DNA of 64,000 bases from positions 1 through 64,000 of the forward strand of contig CP088295.1 in the NCBI GenBank assembly GCA_024666565.1, written 5' to 3'. Positions 28,947 to 37,664 of this stretch are shown one piece after another. A model generated the notes under the pieces. The model was given only the letters and a program-made list of their open reading frames with translations, was not told the origin of the DNA and did no database searches. Numbering within the stretch: position 1 is the stretch's first letter; each line of letters begins with the position of its first letter. The DNA comes from Svornostia abyssi (lineage in GTDB: Bacteria; Actinomycetota; Thermoleophilia; Solirubrobacterales; Solirubrobacteraceae). A program made the translations under genes and the position numbers.

Positions 28947-29888
28947 TCAGACCGGAACGGCGGAGCGGCTGATGGTGTTCGTCAGCGTGCCGATGCCGTC
29001 GATCTCCAGCTCGATGGTCTGGCCCGGCTGGATCCAGCGGTCGAGCTCCAGCCCGCAGCAGCCGGGCATCGTGCCGGTCGAGATCACGTCGCCGGCGTCG
29101 AGCCGCTCGCCCGCCGAGGCGTACGCGAGCATCGCGCCGAGCGTGTGCTGCGGGTTCGCCGTGGTGCCCTCGCACCACTGCTCGCCGTCCACCCGGACGC
29201 GCCCGGTCGCCGTCGTCCAGTCGGGCAGCGCGTCGGCGGTGAGCACGTCGCAGCCGATCGAGTTCGCGAACGTCTTGGCCTTGATGACCGGGCCGAAGAC
29301 GTTGCGCCGCGCGTCGTCGGCCTGCACGTCGCGCGCGCTCCAGTCGTTGAGGATGAACCAGCCGCCCACGGCGTCGAGCGCCTCCTCGGGCGTGGCGTCG
29401 ACCAGCGGCTTGACCAGCACGCACGCCAGCTCGAGTTCGAAGTCCAGCGCCTTGGTGTGCGACGGCCACCACATCGGCTCGCCGTCGGCGAGGACCGACG
29501 TGTGGTTGGCGACGTAGAACGTCGGCGCCTCGCGGAAGCGCGCGTTGGGCTTGAGCTTCGGGAACGTCTTGCCCGTCACCCGCTCGAACGTCGCGACCGC
29601 CTTGGCGGCGGGCGGCGGGAAGAAGCGCTGGACGAGCACCCGGCTGGACTGGATGACGTGCGCCTCCCACAGCATGAACGCCCGGATCGAGCGCGGGCGG
29701 AACGGCAGCACGGCCTCCGCCGGGTCGACGACGTCAACGGCTGCGTCGATCGCCGCCTGAGCTCGGGCCCGCGCGGCCTCGCCGCCCGCGAGGAACGCGA
29801 GCAGGTCGTCTTCGCCCGGGAGGGCGACCCAGCGGCCGTTGGCGGCGTCCTCGGCGATCACGCCGCGCGGTGTCGTGCGGAGCTTCAT
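28947..29888 (-). CDS. Fumarylacetoacetate hydrolase family protein, 313 aa
   Basis: FAH-fold C-C bond hydrolase or decarboxylase of the kind that follows meta cleavage. The divalent-metal motif is DFELELACVL (E-x-E), with Asp in ILNDWSARDVQ, and the late motif is GDVISTGTMPGCCGLEL. The catalytic region FMLWEAHVIQSSRVL lies in the N-terminal third. A GAGGAGAAGG ribosome site precedes ATG 29888. It is first in the catabolic operon downstream of the palindromic operator. Confidence 0.85.
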   Translation of the reverse strand: MKLRTTPRGVIAEDAANGRWVALPGEDDLLAFLAGGEAARARAQAAIDAAVDVVDPAEAVLPFRPRSIRAFMLWEAHVIQSSRVLVQRFFPPPAAKAVATFERVTGKTFPKLKPNARFREAPTFYVANHTSVLADGEPMWWPSHTKALDFELELACVLVKPLVDATPEEALDAVGGWFILNDWSARDVQADDARRNVFGPVIKAKTFANSIGCDVLTADALPDWTTATGRVRVDGEQWCEGTTANPQHTLGAMLAYASAGERLDAGDVISTGTMPGCCGLELDRWIQPGQTIELEIDGIGTLTNTISRSAVPV

Positions 29889-29936
29889 CCAGACCTTCTC
29901 CTCGGGAACGGGCCTGAAGCCTAACCGGTCGCTGAT

Positions 29937-29951
29937 GAAGTTGTCAACTTC
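29937..29951 (-). promoter_or_regulatory. Perfect palindromic operator GAAGTTG-T-CAACTTC
   Basis: Seven-bp arms around one T, located between the TetR gene and the FAH start, i.e. upstream of the whole FAH-to-P450 operon. Size and symmetry fit a TetR-family binding site; the adjacent TetR protein is the obvious candidate. Confidence 0.55.
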
Positions 29952-29957
29952 GAGAAT

Positions 29958-30605
29958 TCACTCAGTTCTTGGGGGTGCCGGCAGCGGCCGCCGGGCGATC
30001 TCCGCCGCGTCCTCCGGCGCCACGCCGAACATGCGCAGGACGCCCTCCACGTGCGGCCCGGCGGCCTGCGCCGCCGTGACGCGCCCCTCGAGCACAGCGC
30101 GCATGACACCGAGCAGCGCTCCGCCGGTGGCGATGAGCGCGACCGCCTCGTCGGCCACCGAGAACCGCCCGGCCTCGATCCCGCGCCGAAGGTCGCGGAC
30201 CGCGTACGGGCCGAGGGTCGAGAACGCGAGGTCATGTGTGACCTCGAGGCGGACGAGGAGCCAGCCCCACTCGTCGTCGGACGCGGCGCGCTCCACGAGT
30301 GAGCGATGAGCGAACGCGACGACCTCGGCGGGATCCTCGAGGCCCGCCGACGTCGCATCGATCGAGGCCCCGGCGGCGGCCGCGACCTCCTCGAGCACGG
30401 TCGCGACGATCGCGTCCTTGTCCTCGAAGTAGTTGTAGAACGATCCGAACCCGACGTCCGCCGACTCGGTGATCTCGTTGATCCGGGTGGCGTCGATGCC
30501 CTGACGCGCGAACAACGCCCGCGCGGCCTCCACGAGCTTCGCGCGGGTCTCGGCCTTGCGGCGGGCGCGGCGGTCGACCGGCGGGTTCTCGGGCGTGGCG
30601 CTCAC
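29958..30605 (-). CDS. TetR-family regulator of the catabolic array, 215 aa
   Basis: N-terminal HTH: RAKLVEAARALFARQGIDATRINEITESADVGFGSFYNYFEDKDAIV, classic TetR with the FYNYF recognition helix. The C-terminal ligand domain has GGALLGVMRAVLEGRV. The start is GTG 30605. It lies between the amidohydrolase genes and the FAH operon, all on one strand, and probably represses through the palindrome at 29937-29951. Confidence 0.87.
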   Translation of the reverse strand: MSATPENPPVDRRARRKAETRAKLVEAARALFARQGIDATRINEITESADVGFGSFYNYFEDKDAIVATVLEEVAAAAGASIDATSAGLEDPAEVVAFAHRSLVERAASDDEWGWLLVRLEVTHDLAFSTLGPYAVRDLRRGIEAGRFSVADEAVALIATGGALLGVMRAVLEGRVTAAQAAGPHVEGVLRMFGVAPEDAAEIARRPLPAPPRTE

Positions 30606-30628
30606 CAGCCGAGCGTAACCGGGACGGC

Positions 30629-31698
30629 TCAGGCGCCGCGTGCCGCCAGACCCGGAAGCAGGGACCGCGCCGCGCCACCGCGCACGATCCGCAGCTCGTC
30701 ACCGTCGAGGCTGTCCGCCAACTCCGGCTGGAGCGTCCCATCCGCCGAGACGCCCGGAGTCATCGGCCAGTCGGTGCCGAGCAGGATCTGCCCCGCGGGA
30801 ACCAGCGCACGCATCGCGCGGACCTGAGCGGGCCTCGACGCGCCCGGCTGTGTCGAAGCGCAGCCAGGTCAAGACGCGTGCGAGATCAAGCGGCGCAGGC
30901 AGGGAGACGCGACGCTGAAAGAACGCCGACAGGCCGGCTTCCAGCCCGAACAACGAGATCCGCGCGCCGAGGACCGGCACCGCCCCGCCGCCGTCGGCCA
31001 AGATCGGCCGGAACCGCCGATGACGGGTCAGCGTCGACGCGTACAGCATCAGGGCGACCGCGCGCACGATCTCGAAAGGGAACTCCAGCAGCACCTCGGG
31101 CAGCGCTGGGCTCTCGGGCCGGTCGTGCGCCGGCGGGGGCGTGGCGTGGACGAGGACCGGCATCGCCGCACGATCGATCGCGCGCACCACGGGATCCAGC
31201 CGCGGATCGCCCAGGTACACGCCGTCCACGCTCGTCGGCAGCACGACGCCGTCCAGCCCGAGATCGCGGACCCGAGCGAGTTCGCGCACCGCCGCGACGG
31301 GGTCGTGGACCGGCAGGACCCCCCACCCGCCGAACCGCCCCGGGTGCGACCGCACGACCTCGGCGAGCTGCTCGTTGCACGCGCGGGCCAGGGCCGCGCG
31401 CTCGCGCCGTGCGACGAGCGTGAGCGACGGTTCGGGCACGCTGAGCACCTGCGCGCTGACGTCGTGCGCGTCCATCCACGCGATGGCGCCCTCCGGCGTC
31501 CACGCGGGCGCGGGCACCCCCCGCGACCATCCGCGATCCCCGGCGTGCGAACACGTCCTCGAACGCCGGGAGCACCGCGTGGGCGTGCACGTCGATCGTC
31601 GTCGGCGCTGCGGCCGCCCACGACGTCCCGCTACGCACGGCGACCGCGACGGCGGCGCCCGCCGCCAGCACCTCGCGACGTGTCATCGCCCGCGTCAT
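30629..31698 (-). CDS. Tat-exported ACMSD-like amidohydrolase (two apparent frameshifts)
   Basis: About 355 residues after correction. The N-terminus TRREVLAAGAAVAVAV is a twin-arginine signal. The metal-dependent amidohydrolase_2 fold follows: DVHAHAVLP (HxH), VLVHATPP, ILLGTDWPMTPG. The frame breaks in a run of six C at 31517-31522 (five gives RMVAGVPAPAWTPEG) and at GCCCGGC 30842-30848 (GCCGGC gives RFDTAGASRPAQV). The neighbouring paralogue matches both corrected joints (RIAGAPLPSWTPP and YDTAGAPAPPTV). Family members decarboxylate or hydrolyse ring acids; an extracytoplasmic member is unusual. Confidence 0.75.
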
Positions 31699-32657
31699 GC
31701 GGCCCCCAGCGCGCGGGCGAGCCGCGGCACGAGGCGGAAGGCGTGGTCGCGCTCGATCGCCCGCCGCTCGGCCGCGGTGAAGCTCTGCGACAGCTCGGGC
31801 TGCGGATCACCTGCGGTCAGCAGCAGCGCCTGGCCGAACGGCCAGTCCGAGCCGAACACGATGTGCTGCAGCGGCGCGACCTCGCGGAGGGCGGCGACCG
31901 TGGGCGGAGCGGGCGCGCCCGCGGTGTCGTAGTGAAGGCCCGCGAGGGCACGGGCGACCTCCGCGCGGGCGGCCGGCCCGCCCGACCGCTCCGCGTACGC
32001 GGCGAGCCGCTCGCTCAGCGCAGGCGCCGCCGCGCCGGCGTGCGCGAACTGCCATCGGATGTCCGGATGACGCGCGAAGGCGCCGCTGAGCAGCAGCGCC
32101 GTGACGGCGCGGGTCGTGTCGAACATGAACTCGTTGAGGAACACCGGGAGCGCAAGCCCGGGCCGGTCGTCGGGCCCGGGCGCCGCCGGATGGACGAACA
32201 CGTAGGCGCCACGCCGATCGAGTTCGGCGAGGATCGGTCCGAACGCGGGATCCCCGATGCTGCGGCCCTGGAAGCTGGCCGGCAGCCCCACGCCGTCGAG
32301 CCCGAGCTCGTCGAGCGCGTGGGCGATCTCGGCGACCGCGGCGTCGATGTCGGCCAGCGGCAGCAACGCGAGCGCGCCGAACCGCGTGGGGTACGCGTCC
32401 ACGAGGTCGCGGGAGGACGCATTGACCCGGCGTGCGACCGCGATCGCGTCATCCGGCGCGAAGCGCTCGACCCCCGGCTCGGAGATGGAGACCACCTGCG
32501 CCTGGATGCCGTAGCGGTCCATGAACCGCATCGCCGCCGGCGGCGTCCACGACGGCAAGGGCGCCCCGGCGATGCGTGTCGCGCCCACGCGCCGCAGCGC
32601 CTCGCGGTAGACGGGCGGGATGTGATGCGCGTGAAGATCGACCCGGAACCGCCGCAC
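31695..32657 (-). CDS. ACMSD-like amidohydrolase (amidohydrolase_2), 320 aa
   Basis: Cytoplasmic paralogue of the next gene, overlapping it by ATGA. Metal ligands: DLHAHHIPP (HxH), VFVHPAAP, FAHAGAA and VFGSDWPFG (Asp). This is the arrangement of ACMSD and gamma-resorcylate/salicylate-type decarboxylases. The start is GTG 32657; a TACGGT box lies 9 nt upstream and a 23-bp palindrome just beyond. It probably removes a carboxylate from an aromatic acid feeding the hydroxylase and dioxygenase route; this is inferred from context. Confidence 0.82.
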   Translation of the reverse strand: MRRFRVDLHAHHIPPVYREALRRVGATRIAGAPLPSWTPPAAMRFMDRYGIQAQVVSISEPGVERFAPDDAIAVARRVNASSRDLVDAYPTRFGALALLPLADIDAAVAEIAHALDELGLDGVGLPASFQGRSIGDPAFGPILAELDRRGAYVFVHPAAPGPDDRPGLALPVFLNEFMFDTTRAVTALLLSGAFARHPDIRWQFAHAGAAAPALSERLAAYAERSGGPAARAEVARALAGLHYDTAGAPAPPTVAALREVAPLQHIVFGSDWPFGQALLLTAGDPQPELSQSFTAAERRAIERDHAFRLVPRLARALGAA

Positions 32658-32675
32658 GATGCGACGACCGTATCA

Positions 32676-32698
32676 CTATTAGACGTCACGTTGAATAG
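32676..32698. promoter_or_regulatory. 23-bp near-perfect palindrome upstream of the amidohydrolase pair
   Basis: Symmetric blocks CTATT..ACGT.ACGT..AATAG (19 of 23 positions obey dyad symmetry). It lies immediately upstream of the minus-strand TACGGT box at 32667-32672, covering the -35 to -20 zone, so a bound repressor would block the amidohydrolase promoter. It could equally face the + strand thioredoxin-fold gene at 32748. Confidence 0.55.
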
Positions 32699-32747
32699 AG
32701 CATTTCGTCATGATGCCCCCGTCCCCACCCGCGCACCAGGGAGTCCC

Positions 32748-33020
32748 ATGGCCGTCAAGCTGCACCGCTGCCCGTTCACGTTCGCGCACACCGATCTCGA
32801 CGCGTGCTGGAAGGTCCAGAAGGCCCTCGACGAGCAGGGGATCGAGTACGAGGTCGTGAAGGAACCCGTCTTCCCGCGGGGTCGCCGCAAGGACGTCAAG
32901 GCGCTCACCGGCCAGGTCATGCTGCCGGTCATCGAGTTCGAGGACGGCACGGCGTACCGCGCCGAGTCCAAGGACATGGCCGCGCGCATCCGCGCGGGGG
33001 AGCTGTTCCCCGCGGCCTAG
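32748..33020 (+). CDS. Glutaredoxin/GST-N-like thioredoxin-fold protein, 90 aa
   Basis: Short thioredoxin-fold domain: VKLHRCPFTFAHTDLDACWKVQKALDEQGIEYEVVKEP, cis-Pro region VMLPVIEFEDGTAYRAESKDMAARI. There is a single Cys at the start of helix 1 (RCPF) instead of CPYC, so if catalytic it works by a monothiol mechanism. AGGGAG precedes ATG 32748 closely. Its stop shares the tetranucleotide CTAG with the stop of the convergent gene. Confidence 0.75.
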   Translation: MAVKLHRCPFTFAHTDLDACWKVQKALDEQGIEYEVVKEPVFPRGRRKDVKALTGQVMLPVIEFEDGTAYRAESKDMAARIRAGELFPAA

Positions 33021-33704
33021 CTCAGCCGCGCGGCCTGGTCTTCGGCGAGGTGCTCGAGCATGGCGTCGAGCTCCGCGCGCAGATCGCGCTCGTCGGCCGT
33101 CGCCACGAGCTCCTCGAGCCGCCCCTCGTCGAGCGCGCCGACGATGACGTCGAAGCGCTCGGGCGCGTCCACGAACGGGGCGACGCGCAGCAGCGCCTCG
33201 GCGTCGAAGACATCGATCAGCTCGACGAGCGCGTCCTCGCGGACGTGCCCGACGAATGCGCCGAGCACGATCCATTCCTCGCGCTCGCGCAGCGCGGCGC
33301 CCGCCTCGGCCATGACGTCCGGCGAGATCCCCTCGACGAGCGGGCCCACCTGGCGCAGATCCGCGTGGACCGCGACGTCGGCGAGGAAGAGCGGAGGCAG
33401 GCGCTTGGCGAGGTCCGCGGCCTGCTTGGGCTCGAGCAGCCCCGCGGCGCGCGCGGAGAGCGTGGGACCCATCGCGTGCTGGGCGAGCTTCGCCGTCATC
33501 GCGGACGGCAGCTTCCCCGCGACCGCGATCGCCTTGTCGAACGCGCCGGCGTGGCGCTGGTGCAGGTGCTCGGCGATGTTCTCGCTGAGCATGCGCAGGT
33601 CCTCGGGCTCGGCGCCCGGCGAGGACGTCGAGCTCCTCGGGCTCCACGCCGAGCACCCGGGCCAACCGCCCCAGCTCGGCCTCGTGGGCGAGATCGTGAC
33701 TCAT
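33017..33704 (-). CDS. Unknown helical protein, about 228 aa (one apparent frameshift)
   Basis: ATG 33704 overlaps the stop of the small upstream gene (ATGA). The frame breaks at GCCCGGC 33614-33620; GCCGGC gives ELDVLAGAEPEDLRMLSENIAEHLHQRH. The sequence is alpha-helical and acidic, with a repeated pattern of about 35 residues (DVMAEAGAALREREEWIVLGAFVGHV; EALLRVAPFVDAPERFDVIVGAL), like HEAT-type helical repeats. No family was recognised. It is co-transcribed with the 67-aa protein upstream. Confidence 0.55.
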
Positions 33705-33904
33705 GCCCCCACCACCTTCTTGACCGCGCCGCGCAGCGGGCGCGGGACGATCTTCAGCGTGCGCTCCAGCGCTTCGCGGAGCTCGTGCGCCTGACGGCGC
33801 TCGGCCTGATGGACGAGCGTGTGGACGGTGTCGATGGCGTCGTTGCCGAGCGCGGCGATGCCCTCGGGCAGCTCCACGGTGCGGCGTTGGAATCGAGTAC
33901 CCAT
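33701..33904 (-). CDS. Small basic helical protein, 67 aa
   Basis: From ATG 33904: GTRFQRRTVELPEGIAALGNDAIDTVHTLV, then an amphipathic helix HQAERRQAHELREALERTLKIVPR. ATGs at 33916 and 33919 are possible. A TATGAT box lies 10 nt upstream. It is coupled to the helical-repeat gene downstream and divergent from the SGNH hydrolase. Function is unknown. Confidence 0.5.
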   Translation of the reverse strand: MGTRFQRRTVELPEGIAALGNDAIDTVHTLVHQAERRQAHELREALERTLKIVPRPLRGAVKKVVGA

Positions 33905-33965
33905 GGAATGCGACATCATACGGTGTCACGGTCCGGCGCGCACCATTGCGTCCGGACCCGTCCCC

Positions 33966-33985
33966 CAGGTACGGTCCGGTACCTG
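33966..33985. promoter_or_regulatory. Palindrome CAGGTAC-N6-GTACCTG
   Basis: Perfect 7-bp arms with a GGTCCG spacer in the divergent gap between the 67-aa gene and the SGNH hydrolase. It could be a repressor site or the shared core of two promoters (GGTACC-like). Confidence 0.4.
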
Positions 33986-34037
33986 TGCGCTGGGGACGCG
34001 CAGGTCTGTCCACTGCTCTGTCTGAGGGGGAAGTTCC

Positions 34038-34928
34038 ATGTCCCGACGCACCCGTGCGCTCGCGACGGTGCTCTGCGCCGCCGCCTGCGTCATGGCGGTC
34101 GCAGCACCCGCCAACGCCAAGACCCTGGATCTCGTGATCCTGGGTGACAGCTACTCGTCCGGCAACGGCGCGGGCAGCTACACCGACATCACCTGCGGGC
34201 GCAGCTCCCGCGTATGGGGTCAGCTCTACGCCCAGACGCTGCGCGACCGTGGCATGACCGTGAACGTCAAGAACAGCGCGTGCGGCGGCGCCATCACCGT
34301 CGGCGGCGTGGTGCCGGACCTGCAGTCACAGGTCAACGCCGTCACGCCCGAGACGGACCTCGTCGCCCTGACCATCGGCGGCAACGACGTGGGCTTCGCG
34401 AACATCGTCATCCAGTGCTTCGCGGCGGTCTCGTCCGACCCCACCCGGTGCCGCAAGGCGGTCAACGACGGCAAGAACGGGATCCCGCGGGTGCAGGCCG
34501 CCGCGCTGAAGATCCTCGACCAGGCGCGTGCGCGCCTGCGGCCCGGCGCGAAGATCGTCGTGCTCTCGTACCCGTACCTCTCCGCGCCGTCCAGCTACAT
34601 CCTGCGCGGGCTCTTCGACTCGTACCGGTCCGGCCAGGGCGCGCGCGAGCTCGGCGACCTCGGCGACCAGGCGGTCATCAACGCCGCGGCCGCCGCGAAC
34701 CAGAAGTACGGCGCGGGCTTCGTGCAGCTGATCCCGACGAAGGACCTGTTCGTCGGGCACGAGCCGAACCCCGACCCGTACCGCGAGAACGGCGCCACCT
34801 GGATCTGGGAGTTCACCGGCGCGCTCCCGATCGAGTACTACCACCCGAAGTTCGCGGGCCAGCAGGCGATGGCCGCGGCGCTGCTGCGGGCCGCGGGCCC
34901 CACCGGCGACTTCGGCGTCGCTCAGTAA
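34038..34928 (+). CDS. Secreted SGNH/GDSL hydrolase, 296 aa
   Basis: Signal peptide ending at ANAKT. Block I LVILGDSYSSGNGAG holds the nucleophile Ser; block III is LTIGGNDVGFANI; block V is EYYHPKFAGQQAMA with the catalytic His. The residue at the usual Asp of DxxH is Glu (E-Y-Y-H), so the triad may be atypical or a Ser-His dyad as in Streptomyces scabies esterase. Four Cys (DITCGRSS, NSACGG, IQCFAA, TRCRKA) fit two disulfides. GAGGGGGAAG precedes the ATG. It probably cleaves an ester outside the cell. Confidence 0.87.
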   Translation: MSRRTRALATVLCAAACVMAVAAPANAKTLDLVILGDSYSSGNGAGSYTDITCGRSSRVWGQLYAQTLRDRGMTVNVKNSACGGAITVGGVVPDLQSQVNAVTPETDLVALTIGGNDVGFANIVIQCFAAVSSDPTRCRKAVNDGKNGIPRVQAAALKILDQARARLRPGAKIVVLSYPYLSAPSSYILRGLFDSYRSGQGARELGDLGDQAVINAAAAANQKYGAGFVQLIPTKDLFVGHEPNPDPYRENGATWIWEFTGALPIEYYHPKFAGQQAMAAALLRAAGPTGDFGVAQ

Positions 34929-34938
34929 CCGCAGCCGC

Positions 34939-35799
34939 TCAGGCGGGCGCGAGATGCGCCCAGCTGCCGGGGTTCCGCTCCAGGAACTCCGGCAGCGCCT
35001 GCGGCGCATGCCCGGCGAGCCGTTCGACGGTGTCGGTCACGACATCCAGCTCGCCCGCCTTCACCGCCAGGTACGAGGTCACCCACCCGTCGACCTCGAA
35101 CGGCGGCGCGTCGTACTTCGCGCGTGAGGCATAGGCCTGCTCGACCGTCTCGTCGACGTACCGCACCTCGCGCCCCGTCACGCGCGTGAGTTGCTCCGCC
35201 GCCCACGTCAGCGTGTGTGCCTCCGGGCCGGTCAGCTCATAGGTCAGTCCATCGTGGCCCGGGGTCGTGAGCACCGCGACCGCGACGTCCGCGACGTCGT
35301 CGCGGGACACCCACGCGCAGCGGCCGTCCCCCGCCGGCCCGGCGATCACGCCGCCGGGCGAGGCGAAGAACGGCACGAAGTCGAGGTACATGCTGTTGCG
35401 CAGGAACGTGTGCTGCACGCCTGCCCCCCGGATGTGCTCCTCCGTGAGGTGGTGGTGGCGAGCCAGCGTGAAGGTCGCGTCGGGCGCGGCGCCGAGGAAC
35501 GACGTGTAGACGATGCGCTGCACGCCGGCGTCCACTGCGGCGTCGATCGCCGCGTAGTGCTGAGCCACGCGGTCGGCGGCCTCGCGGCCGGAGACGAGGA
35601 ACAGCGTCTCGGCCCCGCGCAGCGCGTCGGTCATCCCCGCGCGGTCGTCGTACCCGCCGGCGACGGCGACCTCCGCCCCTGCGATGTCGGGTGCGCGCGC
35701 CGCGTCACGGACGATGAGCCGCTGCGTGGCACCTGCCGCGGCGAGCCGGGCGGCGACGCGGCCGCCCAGCTCCCCCGTTGCTCCGGTCACGGCGATCAT
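34939..35799 (-). CDS. NmrA-type NAD(P)-binding SDR, 286 aa
   Basis: Atypical SDR close to quinone oxidoreductase 2/NmrA proteins: IAVTGATGELGGRVAARL at the N-terminus, RLIVRDAARAPD, TLFLVSGREAADRVAQHYAAIDAAVDAGVQRIVYTSFLGA, FLRNSMYLDFV. It is similar in layout to the operon NmrA at 26566 but clearly a different paralogue. It stands 17 bp after the ABC permease gene on the same strand. Confidence 0.82.
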   Translation of the reverse strand: MIAVTGATGELGGRVAARLAAAGATQRLIVRDAARAPDIAGAEVAVAGGYDDRAGMTDALRGAETLFLVSGREAADRVAQHYAAIDAAVDAGVQRIVYTSFLGAAPDATFTLARHHHLTEEHIRGAGVQHTFLRNSMYLDFVPFFASPGGVIAGPAGDGRCAWVSRDDVADVAVAVLTTPGHDGLTYELTGPEAHTLTWAAEQLTRVTGREVRYVDETVEQAYASRAKYDAPPFEVDGWVTSYLAVKAGELDVVTDTVERLAGHAPQALPEFLERNPGSWAHLAPA

Positions 35800-35816
35800 G
35801 ACCGGGAGTCTGGCGA

Positions 35817-36584
35817 TCAGCGCTCGGCGGCGGCGCGGTACCGCCAGACGGCGAGCGGCGCGAACGCGACGATGATCACCGCCGACCAGATGAACGCGTA
35901 GAGCACGTCGTTCCCGGCAGGCACGCCGAGCCAGAGCTCACGCATCGCGTTGACGACGATCGTGAACGGGTTGACCTCGGCGAACCACTGCAGCGCGCCG
36001 GGCATCGAGTCGGTCGGCACGAACGCGGAGCTGATGAACGTCAGCGGGAACACGATCATGAAGCCGAGCGAGTTCGCCGCCTCGGGCGTCGTCACGAGCA
36101 TGCCCAGGAACGCGAAGACCCAGCTGAACGCGTAGCCGAAGAACAGCAGCAGCACGACGCCGAGCGCGATCTCGCCGATGCTCGCGTTGAACGAGAACCC
36201 GATGATGAGCCCGGTGATCACGAGGATCGTCATCGAGATGGTGTTCGTCACGACGTCCGCGAGCGTGCGGCCGGCCAGCAGCGCGGCGCGGGCCATCGGC
36301 AACGAGCGGAAGCGGTCGATGAGGCCGCGGTTGAGGTCTTCGGCCAGGCCCATCGCGGTCACGAACCCGCCGAACGCGATGTTCTGGACGATGATGCCGG
36401 GGATGAGGAAGTCGACGTAGTCGTCGAAGCCCGGTGTGCTGATCGCGCCGCCGAAGACGTACACGAACAACAGCACGAACATGATCGGCTGGATCGTGAA
36501 GGCCGTGAACAGGTCCGGGTTGCGCGGCAGGCGCACGAGGTTGCGCTCGGCCATGATCAGCGTGTCGGTCGCGAGGCGCCTCAT
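35817..36584 (-). CDS. ABC-2 type permease (DrrB-like), 255 aa
   Basis: Six-helix ABC-2 membrane component. LFTAFTIQPIMFVLLFVYVFGGAI, DYVDFLIPGIIVQNIAFGGF and the inter-helix RGLIDRFRSLPMARAALLAGRTLADV are the signature of daunorubicin-type (DrrB) exporters. ATG 36584 overlaps the ATPase stop (ATGA), so the two form one exporter. The substrate is unknown. Confidence 0.87.
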   Translation of the reverse strand: MRRLATDTLIMAERNLVRLPRNPDLFTAFTIQPIMFVLLFVYVFGGAISTPGFDDYVDFLIPGIIVQNIAFGGFVTAMGLAEDLNRGLIDRFRSLPMARAALLAGRTLADVVTNTISMTILVITGLIIGFSFNASIGEIALGVVLLLFFGYAFSWVFAFLGMLVTTPEAANSLGFMIVFPLTFISSAFVPTDSMPGALQWFAEVNPFTIVVNAMRELWLGVPAGNDVLYAFIWSAVIIVAFAPLAVWRYRAAAER

Positions 36585-37598
36585 GCCGTCGTCTCCTCCT
36601 CGGCCGCGTGGCCGGTCAGTGCCAGGAACACGTCATCCATCGTCGGCCGGTGCAGGCCGATGTCGTCGACGCCGACGCCCGCCTCGTCGAGCAGGCGGAC
36701 CGCCTCGACGATCGCGCCCGCGCGCTGGCGGACGTAGAGCTTCACGGCACCGTCCTCGACCGCCGGGGTGTCACTGCACATCGGGGTGAGCACCTCGATC
36801 GCGCGTGGCGCGTCGTCCGGGTCGACGAGCGTAACCACGAGCCGCTCGCCGCCCACACGCTCCTTCAGCTCATCCGGGGTGCCCTGCGCGATGACCTTGC
36901 CGTGGTCGATGACTGCGATGTCGTCGGCCAGGCGGTCGGCCTCGTCGAGGTACTGCGTGGTGAGCAGCACCGTGGTGCCGCCCGCGACGAGCTGCTCGAT
37001 GACCTCCCACAGCTCCAAGCGGCTGCGGGGGTCCAGGCCGGTGGTCGGCTCGTCGAGGAACAGGATCGGCGGCTCGGCGACGAGCGACGCCGCCAAGTCC
37101 AGCCCGGCGGCGCATGCCGCCCGAGTAGCCCTTCACCGGGCGGCCCGCGGCCTCGGTGAGGGAGAACTGTTCGAGCAGCTCGGCCGCCCGGCGTTTGGCG
37201 TCCCCGCGGCGCATGCCGTAGAGCCGACCGAACATCACGAGGTTCTCGCTGCCCGTCAGGCTCTCGTCCACCGACGCGTTCTGGCCCGCGAGCCCGATGT
37301 GCTCGCGCAGCTTCGCCGCGTCGGCGACGGCGTCGATCCCGTCGACCAGCAGCTCACCGGCGTCGGGGGCCTGGAGTGTCGTCAGCATCCGGACGGTGGT
37401 CGTCTTGCCGGCGCCGTTGGGGCCGAGGAGGCCGAGGACGGTGCCGCGCCGCACGTCGAAGTCGACGCCGTCCACCGCGCGGACGTCGCCGTACGTCTTG
37501 ACCAGCCCGCGCACGCTGATCGCGGGGGCACTGGAGGGCTGTGGTGAGGTCCGTCGCTCGGCCGATTCCATGGTCGGCACATCTGCTCTGGAGGTCAT
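36581..37598 (-). CDS. ABC exporter ATPase (DrrA-like; one apparent frameshift)
   Basis: Walker [17 protein letters not shown]-loop GLAGQNASVDESLTGSENL, signature YSGGMRRR, Walker [22 protein letters not shown]-loop [11 protein letters not shown], and the C-terminal DrrA-type extension. The frame breaks inside the signature helix at GCCCGGC 37102-37108; GCCGGC gives [18 protein letters not shown], so the protein is probably whole. Upstream in-frame starts exist (GTG 37616). It is coupled to the DrrB-like permease. Confidence 0.85.
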
Positions 37599-37664
37599 GC
37601 CGGCAAACGTACGCACGGTTTAGGCCAGTTCCCGGCCGCAATTCGTGGGAAGCTGCTTCGCGTC

